Shown here one piece after another: positions 51,349-64,000 of a DNA stretch of 64,000 nucleotides. The notes beneath the pieces were generated by a model. It made no database searches, was not told the origin of the DNA, and saw only the letters and a program-made list of their open reading frames with translations. Numbering within the stretch: position 1 is the stretch's first letter; each line of letters starts with the position of its first letter. This DNA comes from Streptomyces pseudovenezuelae (GTDB lineage Bacteria > Actinomycetota > Actinomycetes > Streptomycetales > Streptomycetaceae): the NCBI RefSeq assembly GCF_001513955.1, contig NZ_KQ948144.1, positions 1,195,076 to 1,259,075 on the forward strand, given 5' to 3'. Made by a program: the position numbers and the translations under genes.

Positions 51349-52545
51349 GTGGCAGCACCGCAGAACTACCTCGCAGTCATCAAAGTCATCGGTGTCGGCG
51401 GCGGTGGTGTCAATGCCATCAACCGGATGATCGAGGTCGGTCTCAAGGGCGTCGAGTTCATCGCCATCAACACCGACGCGCAGGCGCTGTTGATGAGCGA
51501 CGCCGACGTCAAGCTCGACGTCGGCCGCGAACTCACCCGCGGACTCGGCGCCGGCGCCAACCCGGCCGTCGGCCGCAAGGCCGCCGAGGACCATCGCGAG
51601 GAGATCGAGGAGGTCCTCAAGGGGGCCGACATGGTCTTCGTGACGGCCGGTGAAGGCGGCGGCACCGGCACCGGCGGCGCGCCCGTCGTGGCCAACATCG
51701 CCCGCTCGCTGGGCGCCCTCACCATCGGCGTGGTCACCCGGCCGTTCACCTTCGAGGGCCGGCGCCGCGCCAACCAGGCCGAGGACGGCATCGCGGAACT
51801 CCGCGAAGAGGTCGACACCCTCATCGTCATCCCCAACGACCGGCTGCTGTCCATCTCGGACCGCCAGGTCTCGGTGCTCGACGCCTTCAAGTCGGCCGAC
51901 CAGGTCCTGCTCTCCGGTGTCCAGGGCATCACCGACCTCATCACCACACCCGGCCTGATCAACCTCGACTTCGCCGACGTCAAGTCGGTCATGTCCGAGG
52001 CCGGTTCGGCACTCATGGGCATCGGCTCGGCCCGCGGCGACGACCGCGCGGTGGCCGCGGCCGAGATGGCGATCTCCTCGCCGCTCCTGGAGGCGTCCAT
52101 CGACGGCGCCCGGGGCGTGCTGCTCTCCATCTCCGGCGGCAGCGACCTCGGTCTGTTCGAGATCAACGAAGCGGCCCAGCTGGTGAGCGAGGCCGCCCAC
52201 CCCGAGGCCAACATCATCTTCGGTGCGGTCATCGACGACGCCCTCGGCGACGAGGTCCGCGTCACCGTGATCGCCGCCGGCTTCGACGGGGGCCAGCCCC
52301 CGACCCGCCGCGAGACGGTCATGGGTTCGTCCTCCACCTCGGCCCGCCGCGAGGAGCCCACTCCGGTACGGCAGACCGAGAGCCGTCCGTCCTTCGGCTC
52401 GCTCGGCAGCGTCACGCCGAAGGAGGACCCGGAGCCCGCGCCCGAGCCGGCCGCCGACCTCCCGGTGGCCCCGCCCGTCCCGCCGTCCCGGAGCTACTCG
52501 GACAGTGCGGCCGAGGAGCTGGACGTGCCGGACTTCCTGAAGTGA
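51349..52545 (+). CDS. ftsZ: Cell division GTPase FtsZ
   Basis: A 398-residue tubulin homologue. GTP-binding: [17 protein letters not shown], signature [15 protein letters not shown] (from about 100), NDRLL, and the T7 loop [13 protein letters not shown]. The C-terminal peptide ELDVPDFLK is the conserved docking site for SepF and FtsW-type partners, after a Pro-rich linker. GTG start with AGGCGAGAGG upstream. It overlaps the next gene by 4 nt (GTGA). Confidence 0.98.
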   Translation: MAAPQNYLAVIKVIGVGGGGVNAINRMIEVGLKGVEFIAINTDAQALLMSDADVKLDVGRELTRGLGAGANPAVGRKAAEDHREEIEEVLKGADMVFVTAGEGGGTGTGGAPVVANIARSLGALTIGVVTRPFTFEGRRRANQAEDGIAELREEVDTLIVIPNDRLLSISDRQVSVLDAFKSADQVLLSGVQGITDLITTPGLINLDFADVKSVMSEAGSALMGIGSARGDDRAVAAAEMAISSPLLEASIDGARGVLLSISGGSDLGLFEINEAAQLVSEAAHPEANIIFGAVIDDALGDEVRVTVIAAGFDGGQPPTRRETVMGSSSTSARREEPTPVRQTESRPSFGSLGSVTPKEDPEPAPEPAADLPVAPPVPPSRSYSDSAAEELDVPDFLK

Positions 52546-53270
52546 TAGGACAGCGCGACAGCGTGAGCGGCGCGCACTTCGCCTTCACCGACCGGTGGGG
52601 CGGGGTGAGCGCCGCTCCGTATGAGGAGCTCAACCTCGGCGGGGCGGTCGGCGACGACCCCGACGCCGTACGGACCAATCGCGAACTGGCCGCCAAGTCG
52701 CTCGGACTCGATCCCGCCCGGGTGGTCTGGATGAACCAGGTGCACGGGGCGGACGTCGTGGTGGTCTCCGAGCCCTGGGGTGACAAGCCGGTGCCCCGGG
52801 TCGACGCGGTCGTCACCGCCGAACGCGGTCTCGCCCTCGCCGTCCTCACCGCCGACTGCACCCCGGTGCTGCTCGCCGACCCGGTCGCCGGGATCGCCGC
52901 GGCGGCCCACGCGGGCCGCCCCGGCATGGTGGCCGGAGTCGTCCCGGCCGCGCTACGCGCGATGACCGAACTCGGCGCCGATCCCGCCCGGATCGTCGTC
53001 CGCACCGGCCCCGCCGTCTGCGGCCGGTGCTACGAAGTGCCCGAGGAGATGCGCGCCGACGTCGCCGCGGTCGAGCCCGCGGCGCACGCCGAAACGAGTT
53101 GGGGCACGCCCGCGGTCGACGTGACCGCCGCGGTGCACGCGCAGCTCGACCGGCTCGGGGTGCGCGACCGGTGGCAGTCGCCGGTGTGCACGCTGGAGTC
53201 GGACGACCACTTCTCGTATCGCCGCGATCGCACCACGGGGCGACTCGCGGGATATGTCTGGCTGGACTGA
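52542..53270 (+). CDS. pgeF: Peptidoglycan editing factor PgeF / YlmD (laccase-domain)
   Basis: A 242-residue DUF152 (polyphenol oxidase/laccase-domain) protein. Motifs: [49 protein letters not shown], and [14 protein letters not shown] (AHAGWRG is the usual form, so Trp-Arg is replaced by Arg-Pro here). [12 protein letters not shown] and [12 protein letters not shown] follow. In E. coli PgeF removes L-Ser wrongly built into muropeptides. Start overlaps ftsZ. Confidence 0.9.
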   Translation: MIGQRDSVSGAHFAFTDRWGGVSAAPYEELNLGGAVGDDPDAVRTNRELAAKSLGLDPARVVWMNQVHGADVVVVSEPWGDKPVPRVDAVVTAERGLALAVLTADCTPVLLADPVAGIAAAAHAGRPGMVAGVVPAALRAMTELGADPARIVVRTGPAVCGRCYEVPEEMRADVAAVEPAAHAETSWGTPAVDVTAAVHAQLDRLGVRDRWQSPVCTLESDDHFSYRRDRTTGRLAGYVWLD

Positions 53271-53276
53271 TGGGGC

Positions 53277-53996
53277 ATGACGGACCGTAAGGACGAACTC
53301 GCCGCAAACCTGGCGAAGGTGGAGCAGCGGATCGCTGCCGCGTGTGCGGCCGCCGGGCGGGCGCGGGACGAGGTGACCCTCATCGTGGTCACCAAGACCT
53401 ACCCCGCGAGCGATGTGCGGATCCTCGCCGAGCTCGGGGTGCGCCACGTCGCCGAGAACAAGGACCAGGACGCGGCCCCCAAGGCCGCCGAATGCTCGGA
53501 TCTGCCACTGACTTGGCACTTTGTTGGTCAATTGCAGACCAACAAGGTGCGATCCGTGGTGGGTTACGCGGATCTCGTGCAGTCCGTCGATCGTTCGAAG
53601 TTGGTGACGGCCCTCTCCAAGGAGGCCGTGAAGGCCGAGCGCGAGGTGGGCTGCCTGATCCAGGTGGCCCTCGACGCCGGTGCGAGCGAGCGAGGGGAGC
53701 GGGGTGGTGTGGCACCGGGCGGAATCGGGGAGTTGGCCGGTCTCGTGGCCCGGGCTCCGGGGCTGCGGCTCGACGGACTGATGACCGTCGCTCCGCTCAC
53801 CGGGGAGTACGCGGGACGCGAACAGGCGGCGTTCGAGCGGTTGATGGATTTGTCGACCGACCTGCGCCGGGACCATCCGGCTGCGAACATGGTCTCGGCA
53901 GGGATGAGCGCGGACCTCGAACAGGCCGTGGCGGCAGGGGCGACACATGTGCGCGTCGGCACCGCGGTACTCGGAGTCCGCCCCAGGCTCGGGTAA
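53277..53996 (+). CDS. ylmE: PLP-binding protein YlmE/YggS (COG0325)
   Basis: A 239-residue fold-type III pyridoxal phosphate protein thought to keep PLP and amino-acid pools balanced. The PLP Lys is in LIVVTKTYPASDVRIL; TWHFVGQLQTNKVRSV, VDRSKLV and MVSAGMSADLEQAVAAGATH VRVGTAVLG follow. The usual FGENYVQE motif is changed to VAENKDQDA. ATG 53277, 6 nt after pgeF. Confidence 0.92.
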   Translation: MTDRKDELAANLAKVEQRIAAACAAAGRARDEVTLIVVTKTYPASDVRILAELGVRHVAENKDQDAAPKAAECSDLPLTWHFVGQLQTNKVRSVVGYADLVQSVDRSKLVTALSKEAVKAEREVGCLIQVALDAGASERGERGGVAPGGIGELAGLVARAPGLRLDGLMTVAPLTGEYAGREQAAFERLMDLSTDLRRDHPAANMVSAGMSADLEQAVAAGATHVRVGTAVLGVRPRLG

Positions 53997-54125
53997 CGTC
54001 GCCAGGAAGTCGGACCACAGCAGAAAATATGGTCATTACCGCCGAAAGGCGGTCATAACGACCTCGTGGATCGCGGGCACTTGGCAGTCGTCAGCCGATC
54101 CACCACAGAGCGGAGGACTCAGAGA

Positions 54126-54767
54126 ATGGCCGGCGCGATGCGCAAGATGGCGGTCTACCTCGGCCTCGTGGAGGACGATGGGTACGACGGCCGCGGTTTC
54201 GACCCCGACGACGACTTCGAACCGGAACTCGATCCGGAGCCCGAGCGGGACCGTCGACGGCATGAGCCGTCTCATCAGTCACATCAGGCACTTCAGCCTG
54301 AAAGGGACGAATCGGTCAGAGTTGTGCAGTCCTCGGTGCCGCGCGACCCGGTGCCCCGATCCTCTTCGCTCGCCGCGGAATCGGTGCGTCCGGCGCGCAT
54401 CGCGCCCGTGGCATCCATCACACAAGAGCGCGCAAGCCTGGAGAAGAACGCACCGGTGATCATGCCCAAGGTCGTGTCGGAACGAGAGCCTTACCGGATC
54501 ACCACACTTCACCCCCGGACCTACAACGAGGCCCGTACCATCGGGGAACACTTCCGTGAGGGCACCCCGGTGATCATGAATCTGACTGAGATGGATGACA
54601 CAGACGCCAAGCGACTTGTCGACTTTGCGGCCGGTTTGGTGTTTGGTCTTCACGGCAGCATCGAGCGGGTGACGCAGAAGGTGTTCCTGTTGTCGCCTGC
54701 TAACGTCGATGTCACGGCGGAGGACAAGGCCCGCATCGCAGAGGGCGGGTTCTTCAACCAGAGCTGA
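54126..54767 (+). CDS. sepF: Z-ring membrane anchor SepF
   Basis: A 213-residue protein: an N-terminal amphipathic membrane-binding helix ([18 protein letters not shown]), an acidic Asp/Glu-Pro linker, then the SepF core ([60 protein letters not shown]). It tethers FtsZ to the membrane. ATG 54126 has GGAGGA 7 nt upstream. Confidence 0.95.
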   Translation: MAGAMRKMAVYLGLVEDDGYDGRGFDPDDDFEPELDPEPERDRRRHEPSHQSHQALQPERDESVRVVQSSVPRDPVPRSSSLAAESVRPARIAPVASITQERASLEKNAPVIMPKVVSEREPYRITTLHPRTYNEARTIGEHFREGTPVIMNLTEMDDTDAKRLVDFAAGLVFGLHGSIERVTQKVFLLSPANVDVTAEDKARIAEGGFFNQS

Positions 54768-54817
54768 GAAGCAACAACCGGAACGAAGTACGAACAGGGG
54801 AGAGGGAAAGAAAGACC

Positions 54818-55108
54818 ATGAGCGTGTTCGCGCAGGTGATCTACATCGCGCTGATGGTGTTCCTCATCGTGCTCATCTTCCGGTTGGTCATGGACTACGT
54901 CTTCCAGTTCGCCCGCTCGTGGCAACCCGGCAAGGCGATGGTGGTCGTTCTGGAGGCCACCTACACTGTCACCGATCCACCGTTGAAGCTTCTGCGGCGG
55001 TTCATCCCGCCGCTGCGTCTCGGGGGCGTGGCGCTCGACCTGTCCTTCTTCGTGCTGATGATCATCGTCTACATCCTCATCACCGTCATGGGAAACCTGG
55101 CGAGGTGA
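54818..55108 (+). CDS. ylmG: YggT-family membrane protein YlmG
   Basis: A 96-residue protein with two membrane helices (VIYIALMVFLIVLIFRLVMD; LSFFVLMIIVYILITVMGN) flanking the YggT motif YTVTDPPLKLLRRFIPPLRL. Conserved between sepF and divIVA; role in division or chromosome placement is suggested but unclear. Confidence 0.93.
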   Translation: MSVFAQVIYIALMVFLIVLIFRLVMDYVFQFARSWQPGKAMVVVLEATYTVTDPPLKLLRRFIPPLRLGGVALDLSFFVLMIIVYILITVMGNLAR

Positions 55109-55160
55109 CTGTGGACGATACGGTCTTGCCGACTGCCGATGACTACGTTGAGGTGAAGAG

Positions 55161-56327
55161 ATGCCGTTGACCCCCGAGGACGTGCGGAACAAGCAGTTCA
55201 CGACCGTCCGCCTCCGAGAAGGCTATGACGAGGACGAGGTCGATGCCTTCCTCGACGAGGTCGAAGCCGAACTGACCCGCCTGTTGCGCGAGAACGAGGA
55301 CCTGCGCGCCAAGCTGGCCGCGGCGACGCGTGCTGCTGCCCAGAACCAGCAGAACATGCGCAAGCCCCCGGAGCAGCAGGACCAGCAGCAGGGTGGCATG
55401 CCCGGCCAGGGGATGCCGCAGCAGGGCATGCGTGGGCCCGGTCCCGGCGGCCCCGTGCCGGCCGGCATATCCGGTCCGCCGCAGCAGCAGATGGGTGGCC
55501 CCATGGGTGGCCCGCCCCAGCTGCCGAGCGGTGCGCCGCAGCTGCCTGCCGGTCCCAGTGGCGGCCAGGGAGGCCCGCAGGGTCCCGGTCCGATGGGCCA
55601 GGGGCCCATGGGTCAGGGTCCGATGGGTCAGGGCACCATGGGCGGTCAGCCGCCCATGCAGCAGCAGATGGGTGGCCCGATGGGCGGCCCCATGGGTGGT
55701 CCGATGGGCGGCCCCGGTCAGGGCCCCGGTGGCGACAGCGCCGCCCGAGTCCTCTCGCTGGCCCAGCAGACCGCCGACCAGGCGATCGCGGAGGCCCGTT
55801 CCGAGGCCAACAAGATCGTCGGCGAGGCGCGTTCGCGTGCCGAGGGTCTTGAGCGTGACGCCCGTGCCAAGGCCGACGCCCTGGAGCGGGACGCGCAGGA
55901 GAAGCACCGCGTCGCGATGGGCTCCCTGGAGTCCGCCCGCGCCACGCTGGAGCGCAAGGTCGAGGACCTGCGCGGCTTCGAGCGCGAGTACCGCACGCGT
56001 CTGAAGTCGTACCTCGAGTCCCAGCTGCGTCAGCTGGAGACCCAGGCCGACGACTCGCTGGCTCCGCCGCGTACCCCGGCGACCGCGTCGCTGCCGCCGT
56101 CCCCGGCGCCTTCCATGGCTCCGGCCGGTGCGAGCGCCCCGGCGTACGGTGGCAACCAGGGCATGGGCGGCGGTCCTTCGCCGGCCGGTCCGTCCTACGG
56201 CGGCCAGCAGCAGATGTCGCCCGCGATGACCCAGCCGATGGCGCCGGTGCGGCCGCAGGGTCCCGGCCCGATGGGGCAGGCTCCCTCGCCCATGCGTGGC
56301 TTCCTCATCGACGAGGACGACAACTGA
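55161..56327 (+). CDS. divIVA: Polar growth protein DivIVA
   Basis: A 388-residue coiled-coil scaffold that marks hyphal tips. The N-terminal membrane-binding domain is [20 protein letters not shown] and [20 protein letters not shown] long Gly/Pro/Met/Gln-rich insert (about 65-195) follows, then a second coiled coil ([20 protein letters not shown] to [10 protein letters not shown]) and a Pro-rich tail ending FLIDEDDN. The insert is built on repeated GPMGQG/GGPMGG units. ATG with GAGGTGAAGAG upstream; last gene of the cluster, followed by a strong terminator. Confidence 0.97.
   Translation: MPLTPEDVRNKQFTTVRLREGYDEDEVDAFLDEVEAELTRLLRENEDLRAKLAAATRAAAQNQQNMRKPPEQQDQQQGGMPGQGMPQQGMRGPGPGGPVPAGISGPPQQQMGGPMGGPPQLPSGAPQLPAGPSGGQGGPQGPGPMGQGPMGQGPMGQGTMGGQPPMQQQMGGPMGGPMGGPMGGPGQGPGGDSAARVLSLAQQTADQAIAEARSEANKIVGEARSRAEGLERDARAKADALERDAQEKHRVAMGSLESARATLERKVEDLRGFEREYRTRLKSYLESQLRQLETQADDSLAPPRTPATASLPPSPAPSMAPAGASAPAYGGNQGMGGGPSPAGPSYGGQQQMSPAMTQPMAPVRPQGPGPMGQAPSPMRGFLIDEDDN
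55588..55722 (+). repeat. In-frame short repeats in divIVA
   Basis: Units of 12-15 nt encoding Gly-Pro-Met-Gly-Gln and Gly-Gly-Pro-Met-Gly are repeated about ten times. The number of units is likely to vary between strains. Confidence 0.7.
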
Positions 56328-56363
56328 CGGCCTCTAGTACGCCTTAGGCGTCGGCAGCGTTCA

Positions 56364-56403
56364 GGGAGGGGCCCCGGATTTTCATCCGGGGCCCCTCCCT
56401 TTT
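56364..56403 (+). terminator. Terminator after divIVA
   Basis: A perfect 16-bp stem GGGAGGGGCCCCGGAT (56364-56379) with 56384-56399, a 4-nt loop TTTC, and TTTT directly after. This is the most canonical rho-independent terminator in the window. Confidence 0.95.
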
Positions 56404-56435
56404 ACGCGTGTTGATCACAGTGTCGTAGGCATGAG

Positions 56436-56467
56436 GAAGGCCCGGTCCCCGAGAGGACCGGGCCTTC
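56436..56467 (-). terminator. Terminator of ileS
   Basis: A perfect 13-bp stem GAAGGCCCGGTCC (56436-56448) with 56455-56467 and a 6-nt loop, starting 11 nt beyond the ileS stop on the minus strand. Confidence 0.88.
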
Positions 56468-56477
56468 TCGCTCTGCC

Positions 56478-59609
<3,132 letters not shown>

Positions 59610-59616
59610 CAGTCTT

Positions 59617-59905
59617 CCTCCGGCGGATGTGCTGCCTTCCGTCCGGAGGGACGAGAGCCTTCTTCTCTACGCCGGTCTCGGCGCGCTCCCGCGGTACCAC
59701 CCTCCTTGGCCCGCCGACACGGGGTGTGTGCCGGTGAGCCCCCTCATTGGGGTCGCGATGCCGGGTCTACGCCCCCTGCTGGAGGTTCTTCCGGCGGCTC
59801 CGGGGTGATCTTCGCGTCGCGCTCGCCCCCGGGCTTCCACCGTCCCCGGGTCGCTCTGGGCTGCGTACGCCGCTACTCGTCCCCATCCACGCTTTTCGCT
59901 CCGCC
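59617..59905 (-). promoter_or_regulatory. ileS T-box leader with ribosome-site sequestering stem
   Basis: On the minus strand the leader contains the T-box core GGGTGGTACCGCGGG (complement of the GCGGTACCA at 59691-59699) and an upstream specifier region GAAGATCACC with an ATC isoleucine codon (59809-59807). After the core, CCTCCGG (59649-59643) can pair with CCGGAGG (59623-59617), which includes the ileS ribosome binding site. Uncharged tRNA-Ile should free this site, so control is probably translational, as known for actinobacterial ileS T-boxes. The rest of the gap to 60196 holds no gene; I see nothing else certain there. Confidence 0.9.
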
Positions 59906-60196
59906 CAGTGTACGGCGCCCCGGGGACAGTGGCCGACCGGATTTCCGGGGCCGGGCGCGGAGGCCGACCGGGGGCGTCGCGTGACCCGAATGGAGCGGCA
60001 CGGCTGTTCGGATTCCGGGACGGACAGCCGGGCGGATTACCCGGCGGGGAGCTGGGCACAACGCATGCATGCTTCCCGCCCCGCACGCGCGGGGAGGGCG
60101 AATCGGGCGGCGTGCCCCGTTGCCGCGGGACTCAAGTCGATTTATCGTCCCAGCACGATTCGCGAGCAAGATCACAATATGTGAAGGGGCCGCGGC

Positions 60197-61531
60197 ATGG
60201 TGGCGAAAAAGACCGCCGTACAGCAGTCGGCGTCGGGCCGGTCCACCCATGCCCGTGCCTCTGGCGGCGAGGCCAAGGACGCGGGCGGGAAGAAGCACGC
60301 GCGCGGGGTGGCGTCCGGGGCCGCGTCCTCCGGCAAGGACGTGGCGGCCAAAGCCGTGAAGGCGGTCGGGGCGGCGGCGAAGAGCGTCGCGAAGAAGGCC
60401 ACGGGTTCCCTGGCCGGGGCGGAGGAGGCTCCGGTCGGTGGGACGACGGAGGCCACCAAGGGCGTCGGCAAGGCCTCGGTCACGAAGAAGAAGACGGCGA
60501 CGGCCAAGGCCTCGGCGACGAAGAAGGCCGGGAGCACCGAAGAGACCGCGGGCGCGAAGAAGGCCGTCACGAAGAAAGCGGGCGCGAAGAAGGCGGTCAG
60601 GAAGAAAGCGGTGACCGAGAAAGCGGTGACGGAGAAGTCCGCTGTCACCAAGAAGGCGGCCGCAGGGAAGGCGGTCGCCGAGAAGAGCCCGGTTGCCGGG
60701 AAAGCGGCGTCGGCGCCGAAGAAGAAGGCGGTCACGAAGAAGACCGCCGCGAAAAGCACGGCCGCGACCGGAAGCGCGGCGAAGAGCACGGCGGCGCCGA
60801 AGAGCGCGGCCGGGAAGACAGCCGCGCCGAAGAGCGCGGTCAGGAAAACAGCCGCGACGAAGGCCGCGGGGAAGAAGACGGCCGTGAAGGACACCGCGGT
60901 CGAGGAGACGGCCGCCACGGAGGCCGGGGTCCCGCAGGGGGACGCCGGGCAGGGCACCTCCGGGAAGAACACCCTCAGCAGGAGGGCGGCCAGGAAGAGC
61001 ACGGCCAAGAAGGCGGGCGCGGCCGAGGCCGCGAAGCAGACGGGAGCCACGACCGTGGTTGCGAAGAAGACCCCTGGCACGGCCACAGCGGCGAAGACCG
61101 CCCTACCCAACGCGCGTGTCGCCGCGGTGGAGCCCGGCGAACTCGCGGTGCGCCCAGGTGAGGATCCGTGGACGCCCGACGAGGTCGCGGAGGCGCGCGC
61201 CGAGCTGACGGCCGAGGCCCTGCGGCTGCGCACCGAGATCGCCACGTCCGAGGAGTCCCTGGTGGGGCTCATGCGGGACTCCGGGGACGGCGCCGGCGAC
61301 GATCAGGCCGACACCGGGACCAAGAACATCACGCGCGAGAGCGAGATGGCCCTCGCGGCCAACGCGCGCGAGATGCTGATCCAGACCGAACGGGCCCTGG
61401 GACGGCTCGACGCCGGCACCTACGGCCTGTGCGAGAACTGCGGCAACCCCATCGGCAAGGCGCGGATGCAGGCCTTCCCGCGCGCGACCCTGTGCGTGGA
61501 GTGCAAGCAGAAGCAGGAACGCCGGTACTGA
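60197..61531 (+). CDS. DksA/TraR zinc finger protein with histone H1-like tail
   Basis: A 444-residue protein in two parts. Residues 1 to about 310 are a low-complexity Lys/Ala/Thr tail with many KKA, TKK and AAK units, like histone H1 or mycobacterial HupB tails. Residues about 320-444 form a TraR/DksA-type coiled coil ([20 protein letters not shown]) and a C4 zinc finger CENC-x17-CVEC. It probably binds DNA through the tail and may touch RNA polymerase through the DksA part; both are inferences. ATG 60197 with GGGGCCGCGGC upstream is a weak site. It is divergent from ileS. Confidence 0.88.
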   Translation: MVAKKTAVQQSASGRSTHARASGGEAKDAGGKKHARGVASGAASSGKDVAAKAVKAVGAAAKSVAKKATGSLAGAEEAPVGGTTEATKGVGKASVTKKKTATAKASATKKAGSTEETAGAKKAVTKKAGAKKAVRKKAVTEKAVTEKSAVTKKAAAGKAVAEKSPVAGKAASAPKKKAVTKKTAAKSTAATGSAAKSTAAPKSAAGKTAAPKSAVRKTAATKAAGKKTAVKDTAVEETAATEAGVPQGDAGQGTSGKNTLSRRAARKSTAKKAGAAEAAKQTGATTVVAKKTPGTATAAKTALPNARVAAVEPGELAVRPGEDPWTPDEVAEARAELTAEALRLRTEIATSEESLVGLMRDSGDGAGDDQADTGTKNITRESEMALAANAREMLIQTERALGRLDAGTYGLCENCGNPIGKARMQAFPRATLCVECKQKQERRY

Positions 61532-61592
61532 GGGTGCTTGCAGGCGTGTCGTACCCTCGTCCTCAGTCAGGTACCTAGGTCGAGGGACTCAC

Positions 61593-62168
61593 GTGGCAGA
61601 GGCGGAGCGCATCATCGGTACGCCGGATACCCCAGAGGCGGCGGGGGCCGAGCCGGAGCAGGACCGGACGGCGCGGTCCAGGGGCAAGCGCAGGATCGCC
61701 GTGCTGTTCACGGTGGCCGCCTTCGCGTACGCCCTCGACCTGGTCAGCAAGATGATCGTGGTCGCCAGGCTGGAGCACCACGAGCCGATCGAGATCATCG
61801 GGGACTGGCTGAAGCTGGAGGCGATCCGCAACGCGGGCGCGGCCTTCGGCTTCGGTGAGGCCTTCACCGTGATCTTCACGGTGATCGCGGCGGCCGTGAT
61901 CGTGGTCATCGCGCGGCTCGCCCGCAAGCTCTACAGCCTGCCCTGGGCGATCGCGCTCGGGCTGCTGCTCGGCGGCGCGCTCGGCAACCTCACCGACCGG
62001 CTCTTCCGCTCGCCCGGCGTCTTCGAGGGCGCGGTCGTGGACTTCATCGCGCCCAAGCACTTCGCGGTCTTCAACCTCGCCGACTCGGCGATCGTGTGCG
62101 GCGGCATCCTGATCGTGCTGCTGTCCTTCAAGGGCCTCGACCCGGACGGGACCGTCCACAAGGACTGA
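61593..62168 (+). CDS. lspA: Signal peptidase II (lipoprotein)
   Basis: A 191-residue membrane aspartyl protease that removes lipoprotein signal peptides. Four helices; [22 protein letters not shown], the first catalytic Asp in [11 protein letters not shown] and the second in [15 protein letters not shown], with VVDFIAPKH between them. The first about 33 residues are a polar extension. GTG 61593 has GAGGGA upstream. Confidence 0.96.
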   Translation: MAEAERIIGTPDTPEAAGAEPEQDRTARSRGKRRIAVLFTVAAFAYALDLVSKMIVVARLEHHEPIEIIGDWLKLEAIRNAGAAFGFGEAFTVIFTVIAAAVIVVIARLARKLYSLPWAIALGLLLGGALGNLTDRLFRSPGVFEGAVVDFIAPKHFAVFNLADSAIVCGGILIVLLSFKGLDPDGTVHKD

Positions 62169-62240
62169 TCCACAAGGACTGAGCCCGGGTTTTCCACAGG
62201 CTCGGTCGGGGCTGTCTCACCCGTCCGGCATACTCGACGG

Positions 62241-63185
62241 GTGAGCACCATTCCCGAGGTCCGTACCCTGCCCGTGCCCGACGGCCTGGAGGGCGAGCGC
62301 GTCGACGCCGCCATCTCCCGCATGTTCGGCTTCTCCCGCACCAAGGCGGCCGAGCTCGCCGCCTCGGGGAAGGTCATGGTCGACGGGTCGGTGGTCGGGA
62401 AGTCCGAGCGGGTGCACGGCGGGGCCTGGCTGGAGGTCGAGATGCCCCAGGCGCCCGCGCCGGTGCAGATCGTCGCCGAGCCGGTCGAGGGCATGGAGAT
62501 CGTCCATGACGACGACGACGTGGTCGTGATCGTCAAGCCGGTCGGCGTGGCCGCGCACCCGTCGCCGGGCTGGACCGGGACGACCGTGATCGGTGGGCTC
62601 GCCGCCGCCGGGTACCGCATCTCCACCTCCGGTGCCGCCGAGCGCCAGGGCATCGTGCACCGGCTGGACGTGGGCACCTCGGGGCTGATGGTCGTGGCCA
62701 AGTCGGAGCGGGCGTACACCTCGCTCAAGCGGCAGTTCAAGGAGCGCACGGTCGACAAGCGGTACCACACGCTCGTCCAGGGCCACCCGGACCCGACCAG
62801 CGGCACCATCGACGCCCCCATCGGCCGGCACCCCCAGCACGACTACAAGTGGGCCGTCACCGCCGAGGGCAAGCCGTCCGTGACGCACTACGACCTCATC
62901 GAGGCGTTCCGCGCGGCCTCCCTGCTCGACGTGAAGCTGGAGACCGGGCGCACCCACCAGATCCGCGTCCACATGGCGGCCCACCGCCACCCGTGCGTCG
63001 GCGACCTGACGTACGGCGCCGACCCGACGCTCGCCAAGCGGCTGCGGCTGACCCGGCAGTGGCTGCACGCCGTGCGGCTCGGCTTCGAGCACCCCGGGGA
63101 CGGGGAGTGGGCGGAGTTCGCGAGCGAGTATCCGGACGACCTCCAGCAGGCCCTGGACCTGGTGCGTGAGGAGACCTACGGGTGA
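62241..63185 (+). CDS. RluA/RluD-family pseudouridine synthase
   Basis: A 314-residue enzyme: N-terminal S4 RNA-binding domain ([30 protein letters not shown]), then the catalytic domain with Asp in [18 protein letters not shown] and [12 protein letters not shown]. It likely modifies 23S rRNA like RluD, but the exact site cannot be read from sequence. GTG 62241; CATACT ends 6 nt upstream, so a leaderless message is possible. It overlaps the GNAT gene by 4 nt. Confidence 0.93.
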   Translation: MSTIPEVRTLPVPDGLEGERVDAAISRMFGFSRTKAAELAASGKVMVDGSVVGKSERVHGGAWLEVEMPQAPAPVQIVAEPVEGMEIVHDDDDVVVIVKPVGVAAHPSPGWTGTTVIGGLAAAGYRISTSGAAERQGIVHRLDVGTSGLMVVAKSERAYTSLKRQFKERTVDKRYHTLVQGHPDPTSGTIDAPIGRHPQHDYKWAVTAEGKPSVTHYDLIEAFRAASLLDVKLETGRTHQIRVHMAAHRHPCVGDLTYGADPTLAKRLRLTRQWLHAVRLGFEHPGDGEWAEFASEYPDDLQQALDLVREETYG

Positions 63186-63652
63186 GCACGCCCGCGTACG
63201 AGGTGCGGGTCGCCGAGGACCCCGCCGACCGTGAGGCCTGCTTCACGGTGCGCAAGGAGGTCTTCGTCGGCGAGCAGGGCGTGCCCGAGGACATCGAGTA
63301 CGACGCCTACGACGCCGTGGCGGTCCATGTGCTGGCCGTGCGGGAGGACGGGGTGCCGCTCGGGACCGGGCGGCTGCTGTTCGGCGACGCGGCGGCCGGG
63401 AAGACCGGCGGTGACCAGTCGGTGGGTTCGCTGGGGCGGCTCGCCGTGACCCAGGACGCGCGCGGGCTCGGGGTCGGGGCCGCCCTTGTGCGGGCCGTCG
63501 AGGAGGCGGCACGCGCGCGGGGGCTGGCGGCTGTGGACCTGCACGCCCAGACGCACGCGCTGGGGTTCTACGAGCGGCTGGGGTACGTGGCGTACGGGCC
63601 CGGGTTCCTGGACGCGGGGATGCCGCACCGGGCCATGCGGCGCGTTCTCTGA
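63182..63652 (+). CDS. GNAT-family N-acetyltransferase
   Basis: A 156-residue acetyltransferase. [20 protein letters not shown] at the N-terminus and the acetyl-CoA loop [20 protein letters not shown], then [20 protein letters not shown], match the ElaA-like GNAT group. Substrate unknown. It overlaps the pseudouridine synthase gene (GTGA). Confidence 0.9.
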   Translation: MSTPAYEVRVAEDPADREACFTVRKEVFVGEQGVPEDIEYDAYDAVAVHVLAVREDGVPLGTGRLLFGDAAAGKTGGDQSVGSLGRLAVTQDARGLGVGAALVRAVEEAARARGLAAVDLHAQTHALGFYERLGYVAYGPGFLDAGMPHRAMRRVL

Positions 63653-63744
63653 CGGTCGGCGGGAGCGGCGGTCGGGAGGGTTCGGGCGTTTTGCGGGCAG
63701 ACTGAAGTGACCGATGTTCTGTCGATCTGCCCGGAGCTTTGACC

Positions 63745-64000
63745 GTGGATCAGTTGGCCCTGTTGTTCGTGTTGTTGCTTGGGGCTCTGATCAGTGTCCC
63801 GGTGGGGGACCGTTTCGGGTTGCCCGCGCCGGTGCTGATGACGCTGCTCGGCATAGTGCTCGCGGTCCTGGACTTCGTACCGAATGTCGACATCCCGCCC
63901 GAGCTGATCCTGCCCATCCTGTTGCCGCCCCTGCTCTACGCGGCGGTGCGGCGCACTTCCTGGCGCCAGTTCACGGCCAACAAACGGCCGATCTTCCTGC
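63745..64000 (+). CDS. Na+/H+ antiporter (CPA1/NhaP type), N-terminal fragment
   Basis: The right edge cuts this gene after 85 codons. The visible part, from GTG 63745 with GGAG upstream, has two hydrophobic helices (LALLFVLLLGALISVPVGD; VLMTLLGIVLAVLDFV) and PPELILPILLPPLLYAAVRR TSWRQF. The last segment is the conserved third-helix motif of NhaP/CPA1 cation-proton antiporters. Confidence 0.85.
   Translation, partial: MDQLALLFVLLLGALISVPVGDRFGLPAPVLMTLLGIVLAVLDFVPNVDIPPELILPILLPPLLYAAVRRTSWRQFTANKRPIFL

Overview
This window is a piece of a Streptomyces (or very close actinomycete) chromosome. It is very GC rich, many genes start with GTG, adjacent genes often overlap by 4 nt, and the division and cell wall cluster ends in the sepF-ylmG-divIVA order seen in Streptomyces. 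No tRNA, rRNA, insertion sequence, CRISPR array or phage gene was seen.

Layout. 1-5,724: end of a LuxR-type regulator, pfkA, a D-lactate dehydrogenase-like gene, and a fused anthranilate synthase (minus strand) behind a classical tryptophan attenuator, divergent from class II DAHP synthase aroH. 5,800-6,541: an iron box and the convergent pair bfd/bfr. 6,719-8,794: a sulfite-oxidase-like enzyme, a His-rich DUF4396 membrane protein behind a CsoR-type copper operator, and a Crp-type regulator. 8,900-13,396: a tight four-gene operon with 4-nt overlaps at every junction. It encodes a class III nucleotidyl-cyclase-like protein, a P-loop/helical-repeat protein, an SPFH protein and a PycTM-like membrane effector. 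I read it as an enlarged Pycsar-like anti-phage system, and it is the most interesting part of the window. 13,437-25,938: endonuclease IV, a PASTA Ser/Thr kinase, thiOSG under a TPP riboswitch, a ferredoxin-reductase-like flavoprotein, an Rv2175c-like DNA-binding protein, thiE, metF, a Tyr/Gln-rich membrane protein, a CrtI-like flavoprotein and a DUF4126 protein. 26,327-29,812: an ABC/YhgE-type exporter with its own TetR regulator and a clear operator. 29,999-37,972: a HEPN-domain protein, a methyltransferase, a DUF3040 protein, the MoxR/DUF58/transglutaminase operon and a beta-carbonic anhydrase.

38,390-56,327 is the dcw cluster: rsmH, ftsL, ftsI, murE, murF, mraY, murD, ftsW, murG, ftsQ, ftsZ, pgeF, ylmE, sepF, ylmG, divIVA. 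It builds lipid II, flips and polymerises it at the septum, assembles and anchors the Z ring, and marks poles and growing tips. mraZ is missing from its usual place before rsmH. A strong terminator pair separates it from ileS (minus strand, T-box leader). The window ends with a DksA-type zinc finger protein carrying a histone-H1-like tail, lspA, an RluA-family pseudouridine synthase, a GNAT acetyltransferase and the start of a Na+/H+ antiporter.

The order aroH / kinase / Rv2175c-like / metF / DUF3040 / rsmH resembles the same side of the dcw cluster in Mycobacterium as I recall it. The cyclase-effector operon therefore looks like an accessory insertion in a conserved backbone. The only two TTA (bldA) codons I found by eye in the window lie in the Crp gene and in the second gene of that operon. 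All calls come from reading motifs; nothing was searched against a database.
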